A stretch of DNA of 64,000 bases, from positions 136,129 through 200,128 of the forward strand of contig DCHS01000052.1 in assembly GCA_002314875.1 (NCBI GenBank). Direction: 5' to 3'. Positions 31,408-39,417 of the stretch are shown in pieces (the stretch's first letter is position 1; each line of letters starts with the position of its first letter). The notes under the pieces were generated by a model that worked only from the letters and a program-made list of their open reading frames with translations, was not told the origin of the DNA and made no database searches. A program made the position numbers and the translations under genes. This DNA comes from Prevotellaceae bacterium UBA1746 (GTDB taxonomy: Bacteria > Bacteroidota > Bacteroidia > Bacteroidales > Bacteroidaceae).

Positions 31408-32385
31408 TTAGATTTCCTTCTCAATATGATAATCATTACGACCAGCAGAATTGCGGCTGATCAGATCTCCGAGGAAACCTGCTACAAAGAGCTGGGTACC
31501 GATGACCATCATCGTCAGAGCGATGAAGAAATAAGGAGAGTGGGCAATGAGAGGAGCCGGAGTACCTGCGATGAGTGCTGCAGCCTTGATTCCACCTACA
31601 ACGAGGCAGGCAATGAAACCAACGAGGAATACCAGAGTGCCGAGGAAACCGAAGACATGCATCGGCTTCTTTCCGAAAGTTCCGAGGAACCAGAGGGTCA
31701 TCAAATCCAGATAGCCGTTGACGAAACGGTTCCAACCCATAAACTTGGACTTGCCGAACTTACGAGCCTGGTGATGAACGGGCTTTTCACCAATCTTTGC
31801 AAAACCGGCAAGTTTAGCAAGATAGGGAATAAAGCGGTGCATTTCGCCAAAGACCTCGATGCTCTTGACAACATCCTTGCGATAAGCCTTCAGACCGCAG
31901 TTGAAATCGTGAAGATTGAGGATACCGCTGACCGCGCGGGTTGTCGCATTGAATAGTTTTGTGGGAATAGTCTTGGAAAGAGGATCACCCTGACTACGGT
32001 TCATCTTGTAACCGCTAACGAGGTCATAGCCGTCCTCTTTGATCATTCGGTAAAGTTCGGGGATTTCATCAGGACTATCCTGCAAGTCAGCATCCATTGT
32101 GATGACAACATCACCCTGGGCAGCGCGGAAACCGCAGAAGAGACCGGGGCTCTTTCCGTAGTTGCGGCGGAACTTGATGCCGTGGACATTGGTGTCCTTT
32201 TCCTGAAGTTCTTCAATGATACTCCAGGATTTGTCCGTTGAACCATCATCGACGAAAATGACTTCGTAGGTGAAGTTGTGTTCATTCATCACGCGCTGAA
32301 TCCAAGCGTGAAGTTCAGGAATAGATTCGTCTTCGTTGAAGAGGGGAACGACAACGGAGATATTGATAGGATTTGTTGTAGCCAT
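31408..32385 (-). CDS. GT2 glycosyltransferase, polyprenyl-phosphate sugar transferase type
   Basis: This 325-residue protein has a GT-A domain (about 1-230) with SVVVPLFNEDESIPEL, VIFVDDGSTDKSW and the metal-binding VITMDADLQDSPDEIP. Two hydrophobic segments follow at about 237-262 and 275-305. This is the DPM1/GtrB/ArnC layout in which a sugar is moved from a nucleotide sugar to undecaprenyl phosphate at the cytoplasmic membrane. The sugar is unknown. It is tightly packed with DUF4199 upstream and DUF6452 downstream. Confidence 0.9.
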   Translation of the reverse strand: MATTNPINISVVVPLFNEDESIPELHAWIQRVMNEHNFTYEVIFVDDGSTDKSWSIIEELQEKDTNVHGIKFRRNYGKSPGLFCGFRAAQGDVVITMDADLQDSPDEIPELYRMIKEDGYDLVSGYKMNRSQGDPLSKTIPTKLFNATTRAVSGILNLHDFNCGLKAYRKDVVKSIEVFGEMHRFIPYLAKLAGFAKIGEKPVHHQARKFGKSKFMGWNRFVNGYLDLMTLWFLGTFGKKPMHVFGFLGTLVFLVGFIACLVVGGIKAAALIAGTPAPLIAHSPYFFIALTMMVIGTQLFVAGFLGDLISRNSAGRNDYHIEKEI

Positions 32386-32399
32386 ATTATTGTGTTTTA

Positions 32400-32996
32400 T
32401 TATTTAGCATGGTAATGAACGCGACGCATCGTGAAAAGTCCGATAAAGATGGAGATAATAGGACTAACGAGCATGTAGGTGTAGATTATGGCAGCCGCCC
32501 AGTTGGCAGCGCCGAAGGAGCGGAGCGCGTTGATGATGTCTATCGGAGTCTGGCCGTCATAAGCCTCAGTAATCTGCTGCCACAAACCACTTTCTTTCAG
32601 TGCCTTCATCGTTTCAGGCTGAGAAATGTTGTTGACAAAGCAGTCAAAGACATATCCCTTATCAAAGAAATACATATAAACAAATGCTGCAATGGCAGCC
32701 CAGACAGCGGCATAGAGTAGGGTAAGAAAAGCGTGCATAAAGCCACGGCTGAAAGGGAAACTTACATCGAGGCCAACAATGCGTCTGAAACGCCAGGTCA
32801 AGAACCAGGTTACTACGGGAATGCCAAGGAGCATGAGGATGTAGATATTGGAAACTATGGGCTGGCTAAGACTGATTACGAAACAGGCCTGGCATACGAT
32901 AGACCACAGACCGAGGATAACGCCATTCTGCATGGCATACGCATTCGTCTGGCGGAAATTGGCCTGACGCTGGCGGATTTGTTCGTCTTTATTCAT
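32400..32996 (-). CDS. Four-span membrane protein, DUF4199 family
   Basis: This 198-residue protein has four hydrophobic segments at about 25-45, 50-68, 80-105 and 165-190. A short cytoplasmic N terminus carries MNKDEQIRQRQANFRQTNAY. The layout fits DUF4199, a Bacteroidetes membrane family of unknown role often next to GT2 transferases. I start at 32996, 2 bases after the MFS stop; 27 more codons upstream would lie inside the MFS gene and are not family-like. Confidence 0.75.
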   Translation of the reverse strand: MNKDEQIRQRQANFRQTNAYAMQNGVILGLWSIVCQACFVISLSQPIVSNIYILMLLGIPVVTWFLTWRFRRIVGLDVSFPFSRGFMHAFLTLLYAAVWAAIAAFVYMYFFDKGYVFDCFVNNISQPETMKALKESGLWQQITEAYDGQTPIDIINALRSFGAANWAAAIIYTYMLVSPIISIFIGLFTMRRVHYHAK

Positions 32997-32998
32997 TT

Positions 32999-34264
32999 CT
33001 ATTTTTCTTTTTTGAGACCGAAGTCTGCGGGCACCTTGATGATGGCTGCAGCAAGGAAGGTTAAGGGGATAAGACAAATCACAAGGATGAAAAAGTTGTA
33101 ATATCCCAGAGAATCAGCGAGTTTACCTGCAATCATACCCGGAAGCATCATGGAGAGTGCCATGAATCCCGTACAGAATGCATAGTGGGCAGTCTTTGAG
33201 GGACCTTGGGAATAATAGAGCATGAAGAGCATGTAGAGTGTGAAGCCGAAGCCATAGCCGAATTGTTCAGTTCCAATGGCGAGGTCCACCCAGAGCATGC
33301 TTTCCGGCTGGTAATAAGCAAGGAAAAGATAGACGCAGTCAGGGATAGTAATAGCAAGAACCATGGGCCAGAGCCACTTCTTGAAACCACCTTCTGCAAT
33401 ACAGAAACCACCCAAAATACCACCAATCAAAAGACCGATGACACCAATTGTTCCTTGTGCCCATCCCACTTCGCCGGGTGTAAGGCCAAGACCGCCCTTG
33501 CTCATCTTATCAAGAAGGAAAAGAGGACAAATCTTTGTCAACAAGGCCTCTGGAAGACGATAGAGGAGGAGGAAAAGAATGGCGATGTACCACTGGGGCT
33601 TCTTGAAGAAGGTCAGGAAGGTAGTGAAAATCTCCTGGAAGTCAACCCTGTCGGCTTGTTTTTCTGCATCTTCTGAAGGTTTCGGAAGGATAAAGAAATG
33701 GTAGGCAGAGACTAACAGGAAACAAACCGCGGAAGCAAGGAAAATCCACTTCCAGGCTTGTGCAGGCTGACGGAGATAGATTTCCAGTTTTTCTACTAAA
33801 AATAGGAGTAAGGCTTGGCCTGCAATCATCGCGATTCGATAGAAGGTAGAACGGATGCCGACGAAAAGTGACTGCTGGTGCTCATCAAGGGCAAGCATGT
33901 AGAATCCATCCGCAGCGATATCGTGTGTCGCACTTGAAAAGGCCATGAGCCAGAAGAACGCCAGTGTCCACTGCAAATAGTGGGAGGTGGGGAGCGTGAA
34001 AGCTACACCCGCCATTGCCGCTCCGACGAGGAACTGCATGGTGACAATCCACCAGCGTTTGGAACGAAGGGTATCCACGATAGGGCTCCAGAAGGGCTTG
34101 ATGACCCAGGGGAGATAGAGCCAGGATGTATAAAAAGCCACTTCGGTATTGGAAAGTCCCAGACGCTTGTACATCACAACGGCAATCGTCATGACAATAA
34201 CGTAGGGAAAACCTTCTGCAAAATATAGTGAGGGCACCCAGGCCCAGGGATTACGGGATTTCAT
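32999..34264 (-). CDS. Major facilitator superfamily transporter, AmpG-like
   Basis: A 421-residue carrier with twelve predicted membrane segments. The N-terminal YFAEGFPYVIVMTIAVVMYK and FYTSWLYLPWVIKPFWSPIV, and the SSATHDIAADGFYML stretch, resemble AmpG-type muropeptide or acetyl-CoA permeases of the MFS. The substrate is uncertain; anhydro-muropeptides or GlcNAc-containing compounds are reasonable guesses given hexosaminidase and sugar kinase genes nearby. It lies 29 bases after the large glycosyltransferase gene. Confidence 0.82.
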   Translation of the reverse strand: MKSRNPWAWVPSLYFAEGFPYVIVMTIAVVMYKRLGLSNTEVAFYTSWLYLPWVIKPFWSPIVDTLRSKRWWIVTMQFLVGAAMAGVAFTLPTSHYLQWTLAFFWLMAFSSATHDIAADGFYMLALDEHQQSLFVGIRSTFYRIAMIAGQALLLFLVEKLEIYLRQPAQAWKWIFLASAVCFLLVSAYHFFILPKPSEDAEKQADRVDFQEIFTTFLTFFKKPQWYIAILFLLLYRLPEALLTKICPLFLLDKMSKGGLGLTPGEVGWAQGTIGVIGLLIGGILGGFCIAEGGFKKWLWPMVLAITIPDCVYLFLAYYQPESMLWVDLAIGTEQFGYGFGFTLYMLFMLYYSQGPSKTAHYAFCTGFMALSMMLPGMIAGKLADSLGYYNFFILVICLIPLTFLAAAIIKVPADFGLKKEK

Positions 34265-34293
34265 AAGGTTTAATGCGTCTTAGAAATTCATGA

Positions 34294-36660
34294 TTAAAGC
34301 GTCTTGGCAATGTCTTCGACTTCCTGCAGACTCAGTGTCACTTCCTGCAGAATTCCAACAGCCATTTCCGGTGTCAGGCGCTGGAAATCTGTTTCACGAG
34401 GGGTGATGAAGAGACCTGCCATATCGATGCTTCCCGGAGAGATGATATACTGGTTTTCACCCTCTGCAGTGTAGCAGTCAGGACGATGCTTGCGGCGAGG
34501 GAAAACGATGACAACATATTCGAAATCAGGAGAAACAGGGAGGATGCTGGTGTCGTGCAGCCATCCAATGATATTCATATCAGGTTCGGGCTGTCCTTCT
34601 GAAACGGGAAGATGAGCAATGAGGTGTTCAAGAGCAGCCTTGACATCTTCTTTCTTGTTGCTTGTGATGTAGAATGCAGGACATGCGTAGGTATCCAAGA
34701 TTCCCACTTCGGCCTTACAAGTTGTCTTTAAGATGCATCCGTCGAGATGGTCCCATTGGTTTACAAGGGGAACATTGTCGGAATTTCCTGCTTGGAAATG
34801 AGCGTGATCTGGAGCGGAGGCGCCACAACGTGCTCCATTATAGAACACCATATCGCCTTCAAAATCCTGAACAAGGTCGAGGAACGTATCGATGTGGGGA
34901 AGGAATAGTTGAGGCGTGTGGGCAATCGTGGGTATGGTGTAGTGGCGGGAAAGAATGGGGTAGGGATTCACAAGAATCTGGAAGCCATTTTTATAGGGGT
35001 AGTGAACTTGTTCTTCCGGGCGGTTGTGGTCGCAGAGGAAACACGGGCGCTCAGCAATGTGTTTCTTTTCGATATTTGCACCCGTTGAAACCATTCTTGC
35101 AGGATTGAACTGCGCACGAAGATTAATCAGGTGGTAGGGAATTCCCTTTGCGGTCTTTTCGATGATGTTGCAACAGTTGATTTTGCGAAGTTGTACTTTC
35201 TCATGCAGATCATCATAGCGCTTTGCACAATCCTCCCATGTCGTCATTTGATGTTGAAACATCTCGAAAATCGTCGAATAGGGATTCTTCGGACTGCGAT
35301 GAAGTTGCTGACGCGCTTGGATTTCTACTGTACGTAGCTGGTCCTTGTAGGCATTGTTCTTATTGATTTTCTCGAGGCTTAAAGCTGCATCAGAATTGCC
35401 TTCCCAACGACGGCAGAGATAAAGTTCGTCAAAGATGCGTCCAATGCGGTAGTGACGGCTGATGGCCAGACCGAGGGCGTAGTCTTCACCATAACTGGTG
35501 TTGGGGAAACCGATCTCGCGGAGAATAGCAGTATCAAAGGCACGAGGCGCACCGAGACCGTTGATTCTCAAGGCATTATTGCGGCCATTGTCAGGAGTCC
35601 ACTCGCTGTGGGCGATGAGGCCGGGAGGTAAAGTTTCGAGGGAGAAGTTCACCATTCGGTAGGCACCAATGACCATTGCGGCATGTTCTTCGCGGAATTT
35701 GTTGACGATGCGCTGCAAGGTGTCAGGACCGCTGTAAAGGTCGTCGCTGTCAAGCTGAACGGCATAGCGACCGCAATGCTCGGAACGGATGGCCATATCC
35801 CAGCAACCACCGATACCCAAGTCTTCGCGTTCGGGACGGATGAGAACGACGCGTTTGTCTGCGGCAAAACTTTCTACGGCTTCGCTGGTTCCGTCTGTAG
35901 AATGATTATCGACGATGATGACATTATATTCAAAATCAGCCTCTTGGCTTAGAACACTCTCAATAGCATCCTTTATCGTGCGAACGCGATTGCGGACGGG
36001 GATAATGACGCTGGCTTCAACAGGGAAACCACTGCGATCAACGGGTGCAAAGGCAGGGTCTTCGAATTCTGCAGGAGAAAGATAGGCATTAATGGCTTTG
36101 AGGTGTTCCGTTGCCACTTCTTCCATTTCAATCTGAACCTCGCGAGCCGAAGGAGAAACATAGTCAAACTGCTTTTCGCCGCTTTTACGCAGATCTTTTT
36201 CGGATTCCGTATAAAGGGGTTCGCGTAGATGGACGATTTCGCCATGACGACTTAGGAAAAGACGGAGATCGTAGGCGGCAGCGTATTTATGGTTGGTTTG
36301 CGATTGTTTTGCCCATTCGCGGAATAATTCGCCATGAACCAGCCATAGACCACCGAAATCGAAGTCATCACGAATGGCGCCAAGCTGGTAGTCAATAACG
36401 GGATGAAGGGTAGGGGATGAGAGCTGACCGTCTTCCAAACGCTGTTCCCAGCGGTCTGCATAGACCATGGCAGCGCCTGTATCTTCGGCAATGTGAAGCA
36501 TACGCTCGAAGCAACGGTAGGCAGGCGTGAAATCCGTATTCTTTAAGAAAAGGGCAATGTATTTTGAATGACTCTCTTCGGCGGCATGACGCAGAGTTTC
36601 ATCAGCACAGCGAAGTTCGCCAGTGAGAGTGAGGTCGGTAATAGTTTCTAATTCTTTCAT
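34294..36660 (-). CDS. GT2 glycosyltransferase fused to DUF4922 (GalT/Ap4A-phosphorylase-like) domain
   Basis: This 788-residue cytosolic protein has a divergent N-terminal segment (1-210). A GT2 domain (about 215-450) follows with ASVIIPVRNRVRTIKDAIES, VIIVDNHSTDGT, and the DxD motif in VQLDSDDLY. From about 500 comes the DUF4922 region, with a CxxC (RPCFLCDHNRP), QILVNPYPILSRHYTIP and the motif HAHFQ (619-623). HxHxQ is the nucleotidyl-transfer motif of GalT and Ap4A/ADP-sugar phosphorylases. It may both transfer a sugar and process nucleotide-sugar or sugar phosphate. Start 36660 is chosen because an ATG 11 codons earlier lies upstream of the likely transcription start. Confidence 0.8.
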   Translation of the reverse strand: MKELETITDLTLTGELRCADETLRHAAEESHSKYIALFLKNTDFTPAYRCFERMLHIAEDTGAAMVYADRWEQRLEDGQLSSPTLHPVIDYQLGAIRDDFDFGGLWLVHGELFREWAKQSQTNHKYAAAYDLRLFLSRHGEIVHLREPLYTESEKDLRKSGEKQFDYVSPSAREVQIEMEEVATEHLKAINAYLSPAEFEDPAFAPVDRSGFPVEASVIIPVRNRVRTIKDAIESVLSQEADFEYNVIIVDNHSTDGTSEAVESFAADKRVVLIRPEREDLGIGGCWDMAIRSEHCGRYAVQLDSDDLYSGPDTLQRIVNKFREEHAAMVIGAYRMVNFSLETLPPGLIAHSEWTPDNGRNNALRINGLGAPRAFDTAILREIGFPNTSYGEDYALGLAISRHYRIGRIFDELYLCRRWEGNSDAALSLEKINKNNAYKDQLRTVEIQARQQLHRSPKNPYSTIFEMFQHQMTTWEDCAKRYDDLHEKVQLRKINCCNIIEKTAKGIPYHLINLRAQFNPARMVSTGANIEKKHIAERPCFLCDHNRPEEQVHYPYKNGFQILVNPYPILSRHYTIPTIAHTPQLFLPHIDTFLDLVQDFEGDMVFYNGARCGASAPDHAHFQAGNSDNVPLVNQWDHLDGCILKTTCKAEVGILDTYACPAFYITSNKKEDVKAALEHLIAHLPVSEGQPEPDMNIIGWLHDTSILPVSPDFEYVVIVFPRRKHRPDCYTAEGENQYIISPGSIDMAGLFITPRETDFQRLTPEMAVGILQEVTLSLQEVEDIAKTL

Positions 36661-36690
36661 GAAAAAACGAGATGTTTGCGAATTTGCGCA

Positions 36691-36698
36691 CAAAGTTA
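36691..36698 (-). promoter_or_regulatory. -7 box of the GT2-DUF4922 gene
   Basis: TAACTTTG on the minus strand, 30 bases before the ATG at 36660. No convincing -33 box. It helps fix the start codon. Confidence 0.55.
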
Positions 36699-36945
36699 CA
36701 ACATTTTTCTTAACGCGCGTATAATAAGAGGGAAAAATTAACTAAATTTTTAACTTTTCAACTCCATTTAGGTTTTTCCTTGTAACCATTATATTTTTGT
36801 TTCAACTAAGAAATGTTGAGCAAATCCTAACAAAAAAGTATTTATTGTTGTGAACAGATTTGACTAACAGTACCCTCGGAACTAGCAGAGGAGTAGCGTT
36901 GGAATTATCCGATTTTCTGTTCGCTGGCTTTTCTGCGCTGCAAGA

Positions 36946-37013
36946 AAAACTCCCCCAGCAGGTAGTTTGAACTGCCTGCTGGGAGAGTTTAAACTACCTG
37001 CTGGGGGAGTTTT
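36946..37013. repeat. Three-unit palindromic repeat array
   Basis: The outer arms AAAACTCCCCCAGCAGG.. (36946-36968) and their exact 23-base inverted copy (36991-37013) enclose a third, 22-base unit (36969-36990). That unit repeats the right arm with three changes. The block can fold into a long hairpin with the middle unit looped out, or pair the middle unit with the left arm. T runs at both ends allow it to act as a terminator in both directions. Confidence 0.88.
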
Positions 37014-37073
37014 ATCTATAACGCCGAGAAAAAGTCTATCTATTTATAATAAAATTATAAAAGAGGAGAGCAA

Positions 37074-37922
37074 TTATCCTTCGGCAAAGCCAAATTTTAT
37101 GAGGTTTTCCATCGGAATACGGACAATAGTACCAATTTTGCAGCCTTCCAGATCAGCGGCTTCACGGATTTCGGGCTCAAAGACGGCGGCGATGGATCCG
37201 ACAATATTTACACAAAGGTCTCCCCGCTCGTAAATAACGATATTTCGGGCAAAAAAATGTTGAAACTCATTGATGAGTAACTCGTGAATTTTTCGGTCAC
37301 TTCGATGAGCGGAGAGGAAACGGGTGAACTGAGCAAGATAGCGGCTGGGAGCATTTGAGCGGTAAACCTCCTGAATCACGCTGGAGACATCTACTTTGTA
37401 TTCCTGGTAGAATGCCTCGATAATATGACGCGGCAACTGTTGTTTGAAAATGTCGCCTAATAGACGACGACCTAAAACGGCACCACTACCTTCGTCACCG
37501 AGGATAAAGCCGAGACTGGGAGTCTGCTTAATGAATTTCTCTCCGTCATATACAGCACTGCCGGAACCCGTGCCAAGAATAGCGACGATGCCTTCGTTCC
37601 GACCGCAAAGTGCATGGGCTGCTCCCAGCAGATCACTGGCAACATACGCCTTGCCAGCATTGAGATATTGGCAAAGAAGCATCGCCATACGGTCAATCTG
37701 ATCCGGTCGGCAACCGGCACCGTAAAACCGGATGTAGTCGATATTGGCAGTGATAACCTGTGGCGCAACCTCCATAGAGAGCACATGGATAATCGCATCA
37801 TCCGACATCAGGCAGGGATTGAGGCCAACGGAAGAAAAACGGAGTGGGGCAGTACCTGTTTCTGTGTCAATCAGAGCCCAGTCTGTCTTCGTAGAACCGC
37901 TGTCAGCAAGCAGTATTTTCAT
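37074..37922 (-). CDS. BadF/BcrA-type ATPase-fold sugar kinase (N-acetylglucosamine kinase-like)
   Basis: This 282-residue ASKHA-fold protein starts LLADSGSTKTDWALID (phosphate 1 loop). It carries GLNPCLMSD, a GTGSGSAVYDG phosphate 2 loop near residue 120, and LGDEGSGAVLGRRLLGD, typical of GlcNAc kinases in this group. It probably phosphorylates GlcNAc or another amino sugar released by hexosaminidases. I start at 37922, because the ATG 15 codons earlier is upstream of the likely transcription start. Confidence 0.83.
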   Translation of the reverse strand: MKILLADSGSTKTDWALIDTETGTAPLRFSSVGLNPCLMSDDAIIHVLSMEVAPQVITANIDYIRFYGAGCRPDQIDRMAMLLCQYLNAGKAYVASDLLGAAHALCGRNEGIVAILGTGSGSAVYDGEKFIKQTPSLGFILGDEGSGAVLGRRLLGDIFKQQLPRHIIEAFYQEYKVDVSSVIQEVYRSNAPSRYLAQFTRFLSAHRSDRKIHELLINEFQHFFARNIVIYERGDLCVNIVGSIAAVFEPEIREAADLEGCKIGTIVRIPMENLIKFGFAEG

Positions 37923-37964
37923 ATTTTCGTAATTATAAACGGAGAAATCGTTAAAATATCGCTG

Positions 37965-37972
37965 CAAAATTA
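37965..37972 (-). promoter_or_regulatory. -7 box of the BadF-type kinase gene
   Basis: TAATTTTG on the minus strand, 42 bases before the start at 37922. No clear -33 box. Confidence 0.5.
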
Positions 37973-38015
37973 CAATTTCTTTTTAGAATCTTGACGAGAA
38001 ACGGGAAAAAATTCG

Positions 38016-38023
38016 TAATTTCG
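38016..38023 (+). promoter_or_regulatory. Weak promoter candidate of the M64 peptidase gene
   Basis: TAATTTCG differs from TAnnTTTG at one base and has TTG 22 bases upstream. Between it and the gene lies a short inverted repeat (TGTGCGC/GCGCACA, about 38039-38059). Confidence 0.4.
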
Positions 38024-38088
38024 CACCCAAAATATCATGTGCGCGCAGCGAGCGCACACTAGTTTCTAAATACAAAATTCAAATTAAC

Positions 38089-39384
38089 ATGAAATTTCGC
38101 CATATACTTACCGCTTGTGCAGCTTTCCTAAGTCTTCAAGTCAGTGCACAGGTAAATTTTGACCAGTGGTTCAACGACTCCACCCTCCGTGCGGATTACA
38201 TTTTTACGGGAACAAACCGTACCCAGACCATCTCCCTCGATGAACTCCGTTCTTCAGCGGGTTGGTATGGCCGTCGTGTGAACCTCGACAGTGTTGCCGT
38301 TCGTGCCAACAGCCAGTTGACGATGACGGACGCTGAGACTGGAACGACTATCTATCGTGCCTCTTTTAATACACTGTTCCAAGAATGGCAGACCAGCGAA
38401 GAGGCGGCGTCACTGACAAAATCTTTTGAAAATATTTTTCAGATGCCGATGCCGAAGAAGGATGCTGATGTAAAAATTACTCTCTTCGATACCCATGCCC
38501 GTGTCTGTGCTGAATTTACACACCGTGTAAAGGTAGGCGATATTCTCATCCGTCCCATCCTTGCCAATAATGTGGCAGATCATCGCACGCTCTTCAAAGG
38601 TGGCGACAGCAAGGATTGTATTGATGTGGTGATTCTTGCAGAAGGCTATACCAAGGCCGAGGCAGATGTTTTCTATGCTGATGCTCAGGTGGCTTGTGAT
38701 GAACTCCTCAAATATGAACCTTTTGCTACCTATAAACAGCGCTTTAATGTGACGGCTGTCGCTCTCGAAAGCATTGAGAGTGGGGTTAGCATTCCCCATC
38801 TTGGTGTTTGGAAACAGACGGCGTTGAGTTCCAGTTTTGATACTTTCTACAGTAATCGTTATCTGACGACTTTGCGCTTGAAGCAGTTGAACGATGCTCT
38901 CGCTGGTATTCCCTACGAACATATTATAATTATTGCCAATACCGACAACTATGGTGGTGGTGGCATTTACAATAGTTACACGCTTACGGCAGCTCATAAT
39001 AGTCGCTTCAAGCCTGTGACGGTTCACGAATTCGGCCACTCTTTCGGTGCTCTTGCTGACGAATATGCTTACGATGATCAGTACGAAGAGTATTATTTCC
39101 CCGAAATAGAACCTTGGGAGCAGAACATCACCACGCTCGCTGATTTTAACAGTAAGTGGGCAGATATGCTTCCTGCCGGTACTCCCGTTCCGACTCCGAC
39201 GAAAGGTCTTTCAGAACAGGATATGACACATATTGGTGTCTATGAAGGTGCAGGTTATCAGACTCATGGCGTTTACCGTCCCTTTGTGGATTGTAGAATG
39301 AAGACGAATGAAGTTCCGGAATTCTGCAAGGTTTGTGAACGCGCGATTACCCGTATGATTCAATTCTACACGGAACAAAATTAA
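38089..39384 (+). CDS. Secreted M64-family zinc metallopeptidase (IgA peptidase M64-like)
   Basis: This 431-residue protein has a signal peptide ending at about QVSAQ (residue 21). An N-terminal M64-associated domain at about 22-160 precedes the peptidase domain, which opens with DVVILAEGYTKAEAD. The zinc site HEFGHSFGALADEY has H313 and H317 as ligands and E314 as catalytic base, with a further ligand downstream. Family members cleave IgA in gut Bacteroidales relatives; the true substrate here is unknown. It is divergent from the sugar kinase and 33 bases upstream of ftsK. Confidence 0.9.
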   Translation: MKFRHILTACAAFLSLQVSAQVNFDQWFNDSTLRADYIFTGTNRTQTISLDELRSSAGWYGRRVNLDSVAVRANSQLTMTDAETGTTIYRASFNTLFQEWQTSEEAASLTKSFENIFQMPMPKKDADVKITLFDTHARVCAEFTHRVKVGDILIRPILANNVADHRTLFKGGDSKDCIDVVILAEGYTKAEADVFYADAQVACDELLKYEPFATYKQRFNVTAVALESIESGVSIPHLGVWKQTALSSSFDTFYSNRYLTTLRLKQLNDALAGIPYEHIIIIANTDNYGGGGIYNSYTLTAAHNSRFKPVTVHEFGHSFGALADEYAYDDQYEEYYFPEIEPWEQNITTLADFNSKWADMLPAGTPVPTPTKGLSEQDMTHIGVYEGAGYQTHGVYRPFVDCRMKTNEVPEFCKVCERAITRMIQFYTEQN

Positions 39385-39417
39385 TAACATCACAGAACTA
39401 TTATCCTTTAAGTATTT

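Larger units (their letters stand above)
36661..37073. other. 413-base intergenic region
   Basis: No gene is visible. It holds the promoter of the GT2-DUF4922 gene at its left end, AT-rich sequence with several T runs, and a 23-bp perfect palindromic repeat array (36946-37013) that probably ends the sugar kinase message. Nothing else stands out. Confidence 0.7.

Noticed and set aside
36946..37013. Possible insertion-sequence end
   Set aside because: The inverted arms are only 22 bases apart, no transposase is present and no target duplication is visible.
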